Shown here piece after piece: positions 19,671 through 27,829 of a stretch of DNA of 64,000 nt. The notes beneath the pieces were generated by a model. It was not told the DNA's origin. It searched no databases and was given only the letters and a program-made list of their open reading frames with translations. Made by a program: the position numbers and the translations under genes. Each line of letters opens with the position of its first letter. Position 1 is the first letter of the stretch. Origin of the DNA: Sphingobacterium spiritivorum (lineage in GTDB: Bacteria > Bacteroidota > Bacteroidia > Sphingobacteriales > Sphingobacteriaceae); NCBI RefSeq assembly GCF_016724845.1, contig NZ_CP068082.1, positions 4,340,001 through 4,404,000 of the forward strand, written 5' to 3'.

Positions 19671-21161
19671 ATGGAGGAATATAAACAACAAACGTTAGCC
19701 GAAATCCAGAATTTTGAAGGAAAGTACCCCAAGCAGCTTTGGTACTTATTCCTGGTAGAGATGTGGGAGCGCTTCTGTTTCTACGGAATGCGTGGTGTAT
19801 TGGCAATCTTTATGGTCGATCAGTTATTTCTGACAGATAAAGAGGCAAATCTTAAGTATGGAGCTATTCAGGCATTCGTTTATGCTTTTACTTTTATAGG
19901 AGGGATCTTTGCAGACCGGATTCTTGGTTTCAAACGTTCCCTGATTTTCGGAGCGATACTGATGATCGCCGGTAATGCATTAATTGCGGTTTCACCGCAT
20001 GATTTCTTTTATCTGGGAATAGTACTGACTATTATCGGAACAGGCTTTTTCAAGCCGAATATTTCTTCTATGGTAGGAGAGCTATACAAAGAGGGAGATC
20101 CGAGAAGAGATGCCGGATTCGGAATTTTTTATTCCGGAATCAATGTCGGAGCACTTTTGGGTGGTGCATTGTGTGTGTGGCTGGGTAAAGAACATTCCTG
20201 GAATCTGGCTTTTATGGCAGCCGCAGTTGTCATGGTAATCGGACTTTTTATCTTTTTACTAACTAAAAAATATTTAGGACCAATAGGAGCAAGCCCAATT
20301 GAGCATCTTCCTAAAGCAAAGAAAACAATACAGGAAGTCCTGGTGTATATCGGCGCATTAGCTTGTATTCCGTTGATCTTTATCATGATTCATAATACCG
20401 GATATACAGATATGTTTATGTATATCATCGGTCCGTTGGCCTTGATCTATTTCTTCTACCAGATGCTGGTTGAAAAGGAGAAAAAGGCGCGTCAGCAGCT
20501 TCTGGCAGCTTTGATCTTGATCATGTTTTCCATCCTGTTTTTTGCTATTTTTGAACAGGCAGGAGGGTCATTAGCCTTATTTGCGAATAACAATTTACAT
20601 CGTGATCTTTTGTTTTTCAGCATAGATCCCAATATGGTTAATAATGGTGCAAATTCTCTTTTCGTAATTGCATTCAGCCCGTTGTTAGGTCTGCTGTGGC
20701 TGGCTATGTCTAAGAAAAAAGTCGAACCTAATACTGTTGTAAAGTTCGGGCTGGGATTCTTATTACTTGGAGTCGCTTATTATATTTTCTTTGCGACCCG
20801 TTTCTTTGCAGATGCCAGCGGTAAAACTTCTCTGGGTGTATTTACATTAGCCTATCTTGCGGTTACTTTAGGAGAACTGTGTCTGTCTCCCATAGGGCTG
20901 TCTATGGTCACCAAACTATCTCCTAAGCGTCTCGGCGGTATGATGATGGGATTGTGGTTTTTAGCGAGTGCCTACGGACAGTATCTTGCCGGATTATTAG
21001 GCGCAGGTATGACAGCTCCGGATGAAAAGGCTTCCTTAATGGATAAACTTCTGGCCTATACAGATGGCTACAAACAACTTGGAGTATATGCTCTTGGAGC
21101 AGGAGTACTTCTGATCGTAATCTCTCCGTTAGTCAAAAAGCTGATGAACGGAGTGAAATAG
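19671..21161 (+). CDS. POT/PTR family peptide transporter (third of three)
   Basis: Peptide transporter of 496 residues. Helix 1 reads VEMWERFCFYGMRGVLAIFM, so the usual YYG of the proton-coupling motif is FYG here. It retains GTGFFKPNISSMVGELY, FYSGINVGALLGGALCVWLG and LGELCLSPIGLSMVTKLSP. It is shorter than the two upstream copies and differs at several conserved positions, suggesting different peptide preference (inference). The start codon is 19 bases past the preceding terminator and no separate promoter is evident, so some read-through from the second gene is possible. A strong terminator follows. Confidence 0.92.
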   Translation: MEEYKQQTLAEIQNFEGKYPKQLWYLFLVEMWERFCFYGMRGVLAIFMVDQLFLTDKEANLKYGAIQAFVYAFTFIGGIFADRILGFKRSLIFGAILMIAGNALIAVSPHDFFYLGIVLTIIGTGFFKPNISSMVGELYKEGDPRRDAGFGIFYSGINVGALLGGALCVWLGKEHSWNLAFMAAAVVMVIGLFIFLLTKKYLGPIGASPIEHLPKAKKTIQEVLVYIGALACIPLIFIMIHNTGYTDMFMYIIGPLALIYFFYQMLVEKEKKARQQLLAALILIMFSILFFAIFEQAGGSLALFANNNLHRDLLFFSIDPNMVNNGANSLFVIAFSPLLGLLWLAMSKKKVEPNTVVKFGLGFLLLGVAYYIFFATRFFADASGKTSLGVFTLAYLAVTLGELCLSPIGLSMVTKLSPKRLGGMMMGLWFLASAYGQYLAGLLGAGMTAPDEKASLMDKLLAYTDGYKQLGVYALGAGVLLIVISPLVKKLMNGVK

Positions 21162-21184
21162 ATTATCTTATTTACAATTGAAGG

Positions 21185-21217
21185 AAACGGATCTGTGTAT
21201 GCAGATCCGTTTTTTTT
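21185..21217 (+). terminator. Rho-independent terminator after third POT gene
   Basis: Perfect stem AAACGGATCTG (21185-21195) / CAGATCCGTTT (21202-21212), loop TGTATG, followed by more T. Closes the three-gene POT block. Confidence 0.93.
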
Positions 21218-21350
21218 ATTTAACGGGTTAATCCTTCACAAGACTTATACTCCTGTAGATTTATTTCTGTCCGTAGTTTTTTTAATATCAGAGGATAGCC
21301 TTTTCCTGTCGTTCTGTATAGGATAAAACCACAATTGGAGGGGTATTATA

Positions 21351-21383
21351 TTCGTTATTCTTTAGGGATAATTACTACCTTTA
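21351..21383 (+). promoter_or_regulatory. Candidate promoter of the glycosyltransferase/ruvB group
   Basis: TTCG (21351-21354), 21-base spacer, TACCTTTA (21376-21383). Each element is one base off the TTTG/TAnnTTTG consensus. Transcription would start just before the ATG at 21398, which supports that start over the upstream in-frame codon at 21335. Confidence 0.4.
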
Positions 21384-21397
21384 CATCAATTTATTTT

Positions 21398-22129
21398 ATG
21401 CAACAGACAGATAGCTTAGTCATCATTCCGACCTATAATGAGAAAGAAAATATTGAGAAGATCATTCGTAAGGTCTTTTCTTTAGCCATTGCATTTGACA
21501 TTCTGATTGTCGATGACGGATCTCCGGACGGGACCGCAGATATTGTGCGAAAATTGCAGCAGGAGTTTCCGCATCACCTGCATATGGAAGAACGGAAAGG
21601 TAAACTAGGCCTGGGTACAGCTTATATTCATGGATTTAAGTGGGGCTTGGGACGTCACTATGAATTTATATTCGAGATGGACGCAGATTTCAGTCACAAT
21701 CCAAATGACTTACTCAAGCTGAGACAATGTTGTATGGACGGAGCCGATATGTCTATCGGATCCCGTTACGTGAAAGGAGTAAATGTAGTCAACTGGCCGA
21801 TGAGCAGGGTACTGATGTCTTATTTTGCTTCTGTCTATGTCCGGTTTATCACCGGTATTACGATTCAGGATGCTACAGCAGGATTTGTGTGTTTTCGTCG
21901 TCGGGTACTTGAAAAAATTCCGTTGGATAAAATCAAGTTTGTCGGATATGCTTTTCAGATAGAAATGAAATTCACGGCATTGCAATACGGATTTAATGTC
22001 GTAGAAGTGCCTATTATCTTTACAGACAGAACAGAAGGTACTTCCAAGATGAGCACTAAAATCTTCAGGGAAGCCTTTTTTGGAGTGATCCAGCTAAAAA
22101 TAGCCAGTTGGTTCAAAAAATATAATTAG
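21398..22129 (+). CDS. Polyprenol-phosphate mannosyltransferase-like GT2
   Basis: Cytoplasmic-face family 2 glycosyltransferase of 243 residues resembling dolichol/polyprenol monophosphomannose synthase, which moves a sugar from a nucleotide donor to a polyprenyl phosphate. Seen motifs: VIIPTYNEKENI at the N-terminus, DDGSPDGTADIV (donor site), EMDADFSHNP with the metal-binding DxD, GSRYVKGV, and an acceptor-side segment DATAGFVCFRRRVLEKI. No C-terminal membrane helices follow, as in the soluble DPM1 class. The start is set at 21398 because the family begins just before the TYN motif and because a promoter-like element lies at 21376. RuvB starts 30 bases downstream, so the two may be co-transcribed. 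Confidence 0.88.
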   Translation: MQQTDSLVIIPTYNEKENIEKIIRKVFSLAIAFDILIVDDGSPDGTADIVRKLQQEFPHHLHMEERKGKLGLGTAYIHGFKWGLGRHYEFIFEMDADFSHNPNDLLKLRQCCMDGADMSIGSRYVKGVNVVNWPMSRVLMSYFASVYVRFITGITIQDATAGFVCFRRRVLEKIPLDKIKFVGYAFQIEMKFTALQYGFNVVEVPIIFTDRTEGTSKMSTKIFREAFFGVIQLKIASWFKKYN

Positions 22130-22159
22130 AAATAGCACGTAAAGTTATATATTGTACAT

Positions 22160-23182
22160 ATGAACGAATATCTTGACCCCAATCCTGAACATCTGAATCC
22201 TGCGGATCGTGATCTGGAGCGTGTGCTCAGACCCCAGACGTTTGAAGATTTCACAGGTCAGGAAAAAATTCTTGAAAATCTGTCAATCTTTGTAAGGGCA
22301 GCTAAATTAAGGGGAGAGGCATTGGATCATGTGTTGTTACACGGCCCTCCGGGACTGGGAAAGACGACATTATCCAATATCATTGCCAATGAGATGGGAG
22401 TAGGCATCAAGATCACTTCAGGTCCGGTATTGGACAAACCGGGAGATCTGGCCGGTCTGCTTACCAATCTGGAAGAAGGTGACATTCTGTTTATCGATGA
22501 GATACATCGCCTCAGTCCTCTGGTAGAAGAATATCTGTATTCAGCTATGGAGGATTTTAAAATCGATATTATGCTTGAAACGGGGCCCAATGCACGCTCG
22601 GTACAGATCTCGCTGAATCCGTTTACCCTGGTAGGCGCTACTACACGTTCGGGATTGCTGACTGCTCCGCTGAGAGCCCGTTTCGGGATCAATTCAAGAC
22701 TGCAATATTACGATGCAAAATTGCTGACAACTATTGTATTGCGCTCAGCTACAATTCTTAATACACCTATTTCGGATGAAGGTGCATATGAGATCGCACG
22801 CCGTAGCCGTGGTACTCCGCGTATAGCCAATGCACTGCTGCGTCGTACACGCGATTTTGCACAGATTAAAGGAAACGGTTCCATAGATCGTGCAATAGCA
22901 CAATATGCACTCAATGCCTTAAATGTAGATGAAAACGGATTGGATGAGATGGATAATCGTATCCTGACAACGATCATTGATAAATTTAAAGGCGGACCGG
23001 TAGGATTGAAGACAATCGCTACTGCAGTGGGAGAAGATGAGGGGACGATAGAAGAAGTGTATGAACCATTCCTGATACAGGAAGGATATCTGATGCGTAC
23101 TTCCAGGGGGAGAGAATGTACGGAAGCGGCATTCAAACATTTGGGACGTATTCATCATTCAAGAGGTAATACACTATTTTAG
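22160..23182 (+). CDS. ruvB: Holliday junction branch migration ATPase RuvB
   Basis: AAA+ ATPase that, with RuvA, drives branch migration of Holliday junctions during recombination and repair. The 340 residues match the family's usual length. Seen: the N-terminal LRPQTFEDFTGQEKI, Walker A GPPGLGKTTL, Walker B IDEIHRL, GATTRSGLLTAPLRARFG (sensor 1 and beyond), arginine-finger region RRSRGTPRIANALLRR, and the C-terminal winged helix GPVGLKTIATAVGEDEGTIEEVYEPFLIQ. ruvA and ruvC are not in this window. An exported-protein gene starts 26 bases after the stop. Confidence 0.98.
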   Translation: MNEYLDPNPEHLNPADRDLERVLRPQTFEDFTGQEKILENLSIFVRAAKLRGEALDHVLLHGPPGLGKTTLSNIIANEMGVGIKITSGPVLDKPGDLAGLLTNLEEGDILFIDEIHRLSPLVEEYLYSAMEDFKIDIMLETGPNARSVQISLNPFTLVGATTRSGLLTAPLRARFGINSRLQYYDAKLLTTIVLRSATILNTPISDEGAYEIARRSRGTPRIANALLRRTRDFAQIKGNGSIDRAIAQYALNALNVDENGLDEMDNRILTTIIDKFKGGPVGLKTIATAVGEDEGTIEEVYEPFLIQEGYLMRTSRGRECTEAAFKHLGRIHHSRGNTLF

Positions 23183-23208
23183 ATTTGCACATACACACTC
23201 TATACCAT

Positions 23209-23925
23209 ATGAAAGGACATATCATATTCCTACTTACGATTATTTTTTGTGCTCCTGTTGCCAGCTTCGCACAGCTGGATTGTCCTCCTGTAATCGGAGG
23301 AGCAAAGAAAGCTAACGATAAATTTCACATTACTGCCGGAGCGGGACCAACTGTACTTTACGGCGACCTGCCTAAGTCCGGTATGTCTGTAGCATTCTTT
23401 CTGAAAGCAGATTACCGTATTTACAAAGGTATTCTGGTGGGACTGGAAGGACAGATAGGATCTTTGAAAGCAGCCGCAACTATCGACACGCTTAATAAGA
23501 GAAAAGTAAATAACGGTTATTATGCAGGATTTGTAAATGTAACCGTTTTTCCGTTTCAATTTACAGATAAAAGACTTTCAGCATATTCGGCTCCTACAGA
23601 GATTCTGTTGAACTCTTTCTACCTGGGAGTAGGATTCGGGGGGATTCAGAGCGATTTTAAAGAGTTGATAGAAGCGGATGGTACAGTCTCTAATAATCAG
23701 GGAAAGACTACTAATACCTTTCTTTTTCCGGTTGCGAACGCCGGTTTTGCTATACCTGTAAACAAGTATAATTTCAACAACCGTACGGGAAGATATTTCA
23801 GTGTGGTGTTGAATGCACAATTCTCGATGGGGCAGAATGATGCTCTGGATGGTTTTGTGCCCGTACAATCCCAACACAACGATATGTATACCTTCTATTC
23901 AGCAGGTGTCAGATATTCTTTCTGA
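23209..23925 (+). CDS. Exported protein, probably beta-rich (unknown function)
   Basis: A 238-residue protein, family not recognised. The start is taken as the ATG at 23209, which begins a standard signal peptide (MKGHIIFLLTIIFCAPVASF, cut near AFAQ). The upstream in-frame TTG at 23185 would add non-signal residues. The mature protein is rich in glycine and aromatic residues in alternating pattern (FHITAGAGPTVLYGDLP, YLGVGFGG) and ends in YSAGVRYSF, a C-terminus typical of small outer-membrane beta-barrels. An exact -7 box TAGATTTG lies at 23180-23187, overlapping the ruvB stop codon, and could give a separate transcript. Its last 17 bases overlap the end of the convergent gene. Confidence 0.75.
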   Translation: MKGHIIFLLTIIFCAPVASFAQLDCPPVIGGAKKANDKFHITAGAGPTVLYGDLPKSGMSVAFFLKADYRIYKGILVGLEGQIGSLKAAATIDTLNKRKVNNGYYAGFVNVTVFPFQFTDKRLSAYSAPTEILLNSFYLGVGFGGIQSDFKELIEADGTVSNNQGKTTNTFLFPVANAGFAIPVNKYNFNNRTGRYFSVVLNAQFSMGQNDALDGFVPVQSQHNDMYTFYSAGVRYSF

Positions 23926-24475
23926 TACGAGACAGGATCTTCTTTCCTCTGGATTGTATAGAGGGAGGTCCTTCTTTGAGAAAGTATTCAATCTGAGCAG
24001 CAAGTTCTTCTTTAACCCAGGAATGTTTGTTGCTCAGATAATATAATATTTCAAAACAATTAGCCACTACAGCTACGGCCTTGTCCGGAGTGATCATCCA
24101 GTTGAAAATTGTTTCTATAACAATTTCTTCCTGATCTGAATTCAGCACAATATTACTTCTCTTATCTAAAATACAGATCAGAATATTTCCAAAAATACGT
24201 TGACTGCCTTCAATACGAACGTCATTCAGCCGGTTAATTATATCATCATGCAGAAGCTGTAGCTGAAGCGGCTCCGCTTTCACATATTTTTCCAGCAACC
24301 AGGAGGCATGTAAAGGCAGATTACTGTTGTAATAATCAAAACAAAGATTAAATAACGCCCGGCTATCGATATTTCCGGATTGTATAGGAGACAGGTATTG
24401 CTGTTTGTTTCTTTTCAGTACATCCAGAAATCGTTTTATTTGTTTTTCAAGCTCTATGTTATCCTTATCTGACAT
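23909..24475 (-). CDS. Helical cytoplasmic protein of unknown function
   Basis: A 188-residue all-alpha protein without signal peptide or membrane helix. Regular amphipathic helices of about 15-20 residues (LFNLCFDYYNSNLPLHASWL, EEIVIETIFNWMITPDKAV) suggest a HEAT/ARM-like solenoid. It resembles small Bacteroidota proteins sometimes mislabelled adenylosuccinate lyase; no lyase motif is present here. The start lies 3 bases downstream of the RecD-like helicase stop on the same strand, so the two form an operon and could act together (inference). It overlaps the convergent exported-protein gene by 17 bases. Confidence 0.75.
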   Translation of the reverse strand: MSDKDNIELEKQIKRFLDVLKRNKQQYLSPIQSGNIDSRALFNLCFDYYNSNLPLHASWLLEKYVKAEPLQLQLLHDDIINRLNDVRIEGSQRIFGNILICILDKRSNIVLNSDQEEIVIETIFNWMITPDKAVAVVANCFEILYYLSNKHSWVKEELAAQIEYFLKEGPPSIQSRGKKILSRIRKNI

Positions 24476-24478
24476 GGA

Positions 24479-25900
24479 TTAAAAGAATTTTTCATTAAAA
24501 TTTACCAAAAATAACTCTTTTGTTGCACGTGTCAATGCCGTATACAGCCACCTTAGAAATTCTGTGGTGAGCATATCATCATTCATATAACCCTGATCGA
24601 CAAATACAGCTTCCCATTGTCCACCTTGTGCTTTGTGACAAGTGATTGCATAGGCAAACTTGATTTGTAAAGCATTATAGTAAGGATCTTTTTTGATCGC
24701 TTCCATGCGGTCTTTTTTGGAGAATATATCTTCATAATCCTTTGCTATTGCTTCATAAAGTTGCTGTTGTTGTTCATAAGGCAGGTTAGGAGAGTCCGAA
24801 TAAAGACTATCCAGAATAACACGGCAGGTGACAGGATCATCTTCTTCACTGGCTGAAAATTCCAGGGTAACATCTGCAAAACGAAAACCGTGCTGCTCAT
24901 GGATGTTCCCGACTTTTCTGACTTCGGCCATATCTCCATTGGCTATAAATCCGGATTTGTTCTGTTCGTTATTTTCCGTAAGCCAGTAGTAATTATTGCG
25001 GACGACCATGATCAGATCGCCTCCGGTCAGCTCTTCATCGCGAAAAAGAATACGGTTTCGTATATTCTGATTATACAGATTGGCCGATTTGTTGGATCTG
25101 CATACTACTAATGTATTTTCAAGACCAAATTTGTCATAAGCGTAATGCAGGCCTTCCACCAGTTTTTCGCCCGTCATCTGAAAAATATCTCCGAATCCCT
25201 TTGTTACAAACTGAGGAAAGGGATAGTCATTTTTCTCTTCTTCTATTTTGATCTCTTGCCTTATTTTGGTTGCGTTAAACAGAATGCCGGAAGATTTTGC
25301 CTGTCTTACTACATCCGTGAGTTCAAAACCAAAAGTATGCAGATAGAATTCATCCCGGAGATATTCCGCATCCAAAGACGGGCTTTGCAATAGACCTACC
25401 GGAGGAAGCTGAGCGGTATCTCCGACAAACATCAGACTACAGTTTTTGCCCGACTGTACATACCGGATAAGATCATGAAGCAGGCTTTTGGAAAATATAT
25501 TGACAGATTCATTGGATATCATAGAAGCTTCATCCACAATGAATAAAGTGTCTTCATGTAAATTTTCTGCCAACCCGAAATCCATATTGAAGGCTATGGA
25601 TGTCTTTTTACGGTAGATCTTCTTATGTATGGTAAATGCTTTCCTTCCCGAATAATAACTCATGACTTTGGCAGCCCGTCCTGTTGGAGCCAGTAACACG
25701 CTTTTCTTACGAAGCTGAGGAAGTGTCTTTACAACGGAACTGATAATGGCGGTCTTACCTGTACCGGCATAACCTTTCAGAATAAATACCTGTTGACGGT
25801 CAAAAGTGCTCAGAAACTCATCCAACAGCGAAAATGCTGTTTTTTGCTGGGGAGTAGGCGGCCAATGAAAATTTTGTATCAGTAAATCTTGGATATGCAC
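24479..25900 (-). CDS. RecD-like superfamily 1 ATP-dependent DNA helicase
   Basis: Superfamily 1 helicase of about 473 residues resembling the RecD2/UvrD_C_2 group. Walker A is KGYAGTGKTAIIS (near residue 45). Walker B is LFIVDEASMIS, motif III is FVGDTAQLPPVG, and the C-terminal motifs V/VI are AITCHKAQGGQW and RWLYTALTRATKEL. It lacks the long N-terminal domain of full RecD2 proteins. The frame opens at a TTG (25906), but that codon lies inside a -7 box. The GTG at 25900 is preferred, giving a message with almost no leader. It is co-transcribed with the helical protein downstream and divergent from the DUF3822 gene. Confidence 0.9.
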   Translation of the reverse strand: MHIQDLLIQNFHWPPTPQQKTAFSLLDEFLSTFDRQQVFILKGYAGTGKTAIISSVVKTLPQLRKKSVLLAPTGRAAKVMSYYSGRKAFTIHKKIYRKKTSIAFNMDFGLAENLHEDTLFIVDEASMISNESVNIFSKSLLHDLIRYVQSGKNCSLMFVGDTAQLPPVGLLQSPSLDAEYLRDEFYLHTFGFELTDVVRQAKSSGILFNATKIRQEIKIEEEKNDYPFPQFVTKGFGDIFQMTGEKLVEGLHYAYDKFGLENTLVVCRSNKSANLYNQNIRNRILFRDEELTGGDLIMVVRNNYYWLTENNEQNKSGFIANGDMAEVRKVGNIHEQHGFRFADVTLEFSASEEDDPVTCRVILDSLYSDSPNLPYEQQQQLYEAIAKDYEDIFSKKDRMEAIKKDPYYNALQIKFAYAITCHKAQGGQWEAVFVDQGYMNDDMLTTEFLRWLYTALTRATKELFLVNFNEKFF

Positions 25901-25903
25901 GAT

Positions 25904-25933
25904 CAAAGTTATCTAAAAGGTTTGTCATATCAA
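25904..25933 (-). promoter_or_regulatory. Promoter of the RecD-like helicase operon
   Basis: On the minus strand: TTG (25933-25931), 19-base spacer, TAACTTTG (25911-25904). Exact -7 match at consensus spacing. The GTG start codon at 25900 begins only 3 bases after the box, so transcription should start at or within a base or two of it, predicting a leaderless mRNA. Confidence 0.65.
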
Positions 25934-25983
25934 TTGTAAAAGCTAATTTTGTTAGATATAGTAATCTATACCGTTTCGAAAGG

Positions 25984-25991
25984 TAGCTTTG
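25984..25991 (+). promoter_or_regulatory. -7 element of the DUF3822-rsmD-coaD operon
   Basis: TAGCTTTG is an exact TAnnTTTG match ending 3 bases before the ATG at 25995. No TTG was found at 17-23 bases upstream. The position again predicts a leaderless transcript and argues against the in-frame TTG at 25989, which lies inside the box. Confidence 0.5.
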
Positions 25992-25994
25992 CAC

Positions 25995-26777
25995 ATGAAT
26001 TATACTTCAGATCAATTTAATATTCAATATTTGCCCCATTATACACTTCTGGTCAAAACCGGATTTCATACGGATACTATTCTTGTGTCGGATGAAAAAG
26101 GGACGGTCCAAGTGATGATGGAATATGAAAGTGAACAGCCAGAACCCTCTGCTTTACAACTTTTGAGTCTGCCCTTTGTACGGGTAAAAATAGTGGTGCC
26201 TCACCAGAGTCTTATATTTGTGCCTAATGAGCTTTTTAAGGAAGAAGCGCTGGAAGATTATACCCAGTTTTTGATGGATGAAGAACAGGGAAATACCCTT
26301 CATCAAAAATTGAATCTGGGAGGAGTTACAGCAGTCTATCAATATGATGCCATATTGTACAACCGCTGGAAGTCTCTTTTTCCGGAAGCACAGTTTATCC
26401 CGGAGTTTCAGGTGATATTAGAACAGGCTCAGCAACATATTCCGTTGCAGGGAGAGGTGATAGGAGTGCATTTCGGAGATCAGACGGCAGATTTATTTGT
26501 ATTTCTAAATGGACAATTCCAGTTGTATAATACATTTGAAGTATATAGCGTAGAAGACCTGACTTATTACCTGTTGCGTATATTCAGTAGCTTCCATATC
26601 AAAGATAAAGTGCAGAAACTCCTGATATCCGGAGAAATACCGGAAGAGGATTATCGCCAGAGACTGGCTCAGCTTGCCGAAAGAGTAGAAACGTTAACTG
26701 CAAAAATCAAAATCAGTTCATCTGATGAACAGGTACAACAACAGTTGCAGGGGTTAAACACATTATTCGAATATTAA
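25995..26777 (+). CDS. DUF3822 family protein
   Basis: Cytoplasmic protein of 260 residues matching the Bacteroidota-specific DUF3822 family, which has an actin-like/ASKHA-type appearance: two halves of mixed strands and helices with a central acidic segment (HQSLIFVPNELFKEEALEDY, VIGVHFGDQTADLFVFLNGQ, VQKLLISGEIPEEDY). No catalytic residue can be assigned. It starts at the ATG 25995 directly behind a -7 box. rsmD follows after a single base, and coaD after that. This gene order is frequently kept in the phylum, but the role remains unknown. Confidence 0.85.
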   Translation: MNYTSDQFNIQYLPHYTLLVKTGFHTDTILVSDEKGTVQVMMEYESEQPEPSALQLLSLPFVRVKIVVPHQSLIFVPNELFKEEALEDYTQFLMDEEQGNTLHQKLNLGGVTAVYQYDAILYNRWKSLFPEAQFIPEFQVILEQAQQHIPLQGEVIGVHFGDQTADLFVFLNGQFQLYNTFEVYSVEDLTYYLLRIFSSFHIKDKVQKLLISGEIPEEDYRQRLAQLAERVETLTAKIKISSSDEQVQQQLQGLNTLFEY

Positions 26778-26778
26778 T

Positions 26779-27324
26779 ATGAGAATTATCGGGGGCGCAT
26801 GGGGAGGTATCCGCCTGAATCCACCCAACAATCTTCCTGTCCGGCCTACTACAGATATTGCAAAGGAGGCCTTGTTTAATATTTTGCAGAATCGTCTGGA
26901 CTTTGAAGAAATCGAATGTCTGGATTTGTTTGCAGGTACCGGCAACATCAGCTTTGAACTGGCTTCCAGAGGTGCGCTGTCTGTGCAAGCTGTAGATTTA
27001 CATTTCAAATGCGTACAGTATATTCAGGATACAGCCAAAAAAATGAAAATGGAAACAGTACAGGCAAAACGTGCTGATGTTTTTAAATTTATCACTTCCT
27101 GCAAAAAACAATTTGATCTTATCTTCGCAGATCCTCCCTATGATATACCTCAGTTACCTCAACTTCCGGATTTGATTATTGAGGGTAATTTGTTGAAAGA
27201 TAGTGGATTATTGATTGTGGAGTTTCCGTCCACACGCAGATTGGATGATTCGCCGTATTTGCTCGAAATACGCAGGTATGGATATTCATCTTTTGGATTT
27301 TATAGTAAACGAAAACCGGAATAA
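26779..27324 (+). CDS. rsmD: 16S rRNA (guanine(966)-N(2))-methyltransferase
   Basis: SAM-dependent methyltransferase that modifies G966 of 16S rRNA in the small subunit. The 181 residues contain the N-terminal MRIIGGAWGGIRL and RPTTDIAKEALFNIL signature, SAM-binding motif I LDLFAGTGNISFE, and the catalytic motif IV in the form DPPYDIP (a variant of N/DPPY). It is one base downstream of the DUF3822 gene and 2 bases upstream of coaD, the middle gene of a three-gene operon. Confidence 0.96.
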   Translation: MRIIGGAWGGIRLNPPNNLPVRPTTDIAKEALFNILQNRLDFEEIECLDLFAGTGNISFELASRGALSVQAVDLHFKCVQYIQDTAKKMKMETVQAKRADVFKFITSCKKQFDLIFADPPYDIPQLPQLPDLIIEGNLLKDSGLLIVEFPSTRRLDDSPYLLEIRRYGYSSFGFYSKRKPE

Positions 27325-27326
27325 GT

Positions 27327-27806
27327 ATGAAAGTAGCTGTTTTTCCAGGATCATTTGATCCGGTCACTTTGGCGCATCAGGATATTGTCCTGCGTGCGTT
27401 GGAATTATTTGACAGGATTATTGTAGCAGTAGGAACCAATAGTACCAAGCAGGGATTGCTTTCTACTGATGACCGTGTGGCTATACTTCAAGAGGTGTTT
27501 GCGGAAGTCAGCGATCGGGTAGAAGTAACGACTTATAAAGGGCTGACAGTAGATTACTGCAGGCAGGCAGGGGCGAACTATATCTTACGTGGTCTGCGCA
27601 ATACCAATGATTTTGAGTTTGAATATGCTATCGCTCAGAATAATAAGCATCTTGCGCCGGAGATTGATACTATCTTTTTGATGAGTACAAGCGGTCTGGG
27701 ACATATATCCTCTACTATAGTCCGCGATGTGACGCTCCACAAAGGAGATATCAGTTCGATGGTACCGGCCGCAGTCATAGCATATATGGAAAGCCAGAAC
27801 AGATAA
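27327..27806 (+). CDS. coaD: Pantetheine-phosphate adenylyltransferase
   Basis: Catalyses the fourth step of coenzyme A synthesis: 4'-phosphopantetheine plus ATP gives dephospho-CoA. The 159 residues match the family's length. Seen: the nucleotidyltransferase motif FPGSFDPVTLAHQDI (here TLAH in place of the common TxGH), NTKQGLLS, YILRGLRNTNDFEFEY, and the C-terminal ISSTIVRDVTLHKGDIS motif. Last gene of the DUF3822-rsmD-coaD operon. It converges on the DEAD-box helicase gene with only 23 bases between them and no evident terminator. Confidence 0.97.
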   Translation: MKVAVFPGSFDPVTLAHQDIVLRALELFDRIIVAVGTNSTKQGLLSTDDRVAILQEVFAEVSDRVEVTTYKGLTVDYCRQAGANYILRGLRNTNDFEFEYAIAQNNKHLAPEIDTIFLMSTSGLGHISSTIVRDVTLHKGDISSMVPAAVIAYMESQNR

Positions 27807-27829
27807 TCCGCTCTTTAGCCGGAATGGGT

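Noticed and set aside
21335..21397. Upstream 21-codon extension of the glycosyltransferase frame
   Set aside because: The family begins near MQQTDSLVIIPTYN, and the candidate promoter lies inside the extension.
22708..23136. A 142-codon minus-strand frame
   Set aside because: Antisense shadow of ruvB; serine/arginine-rich product without domain.
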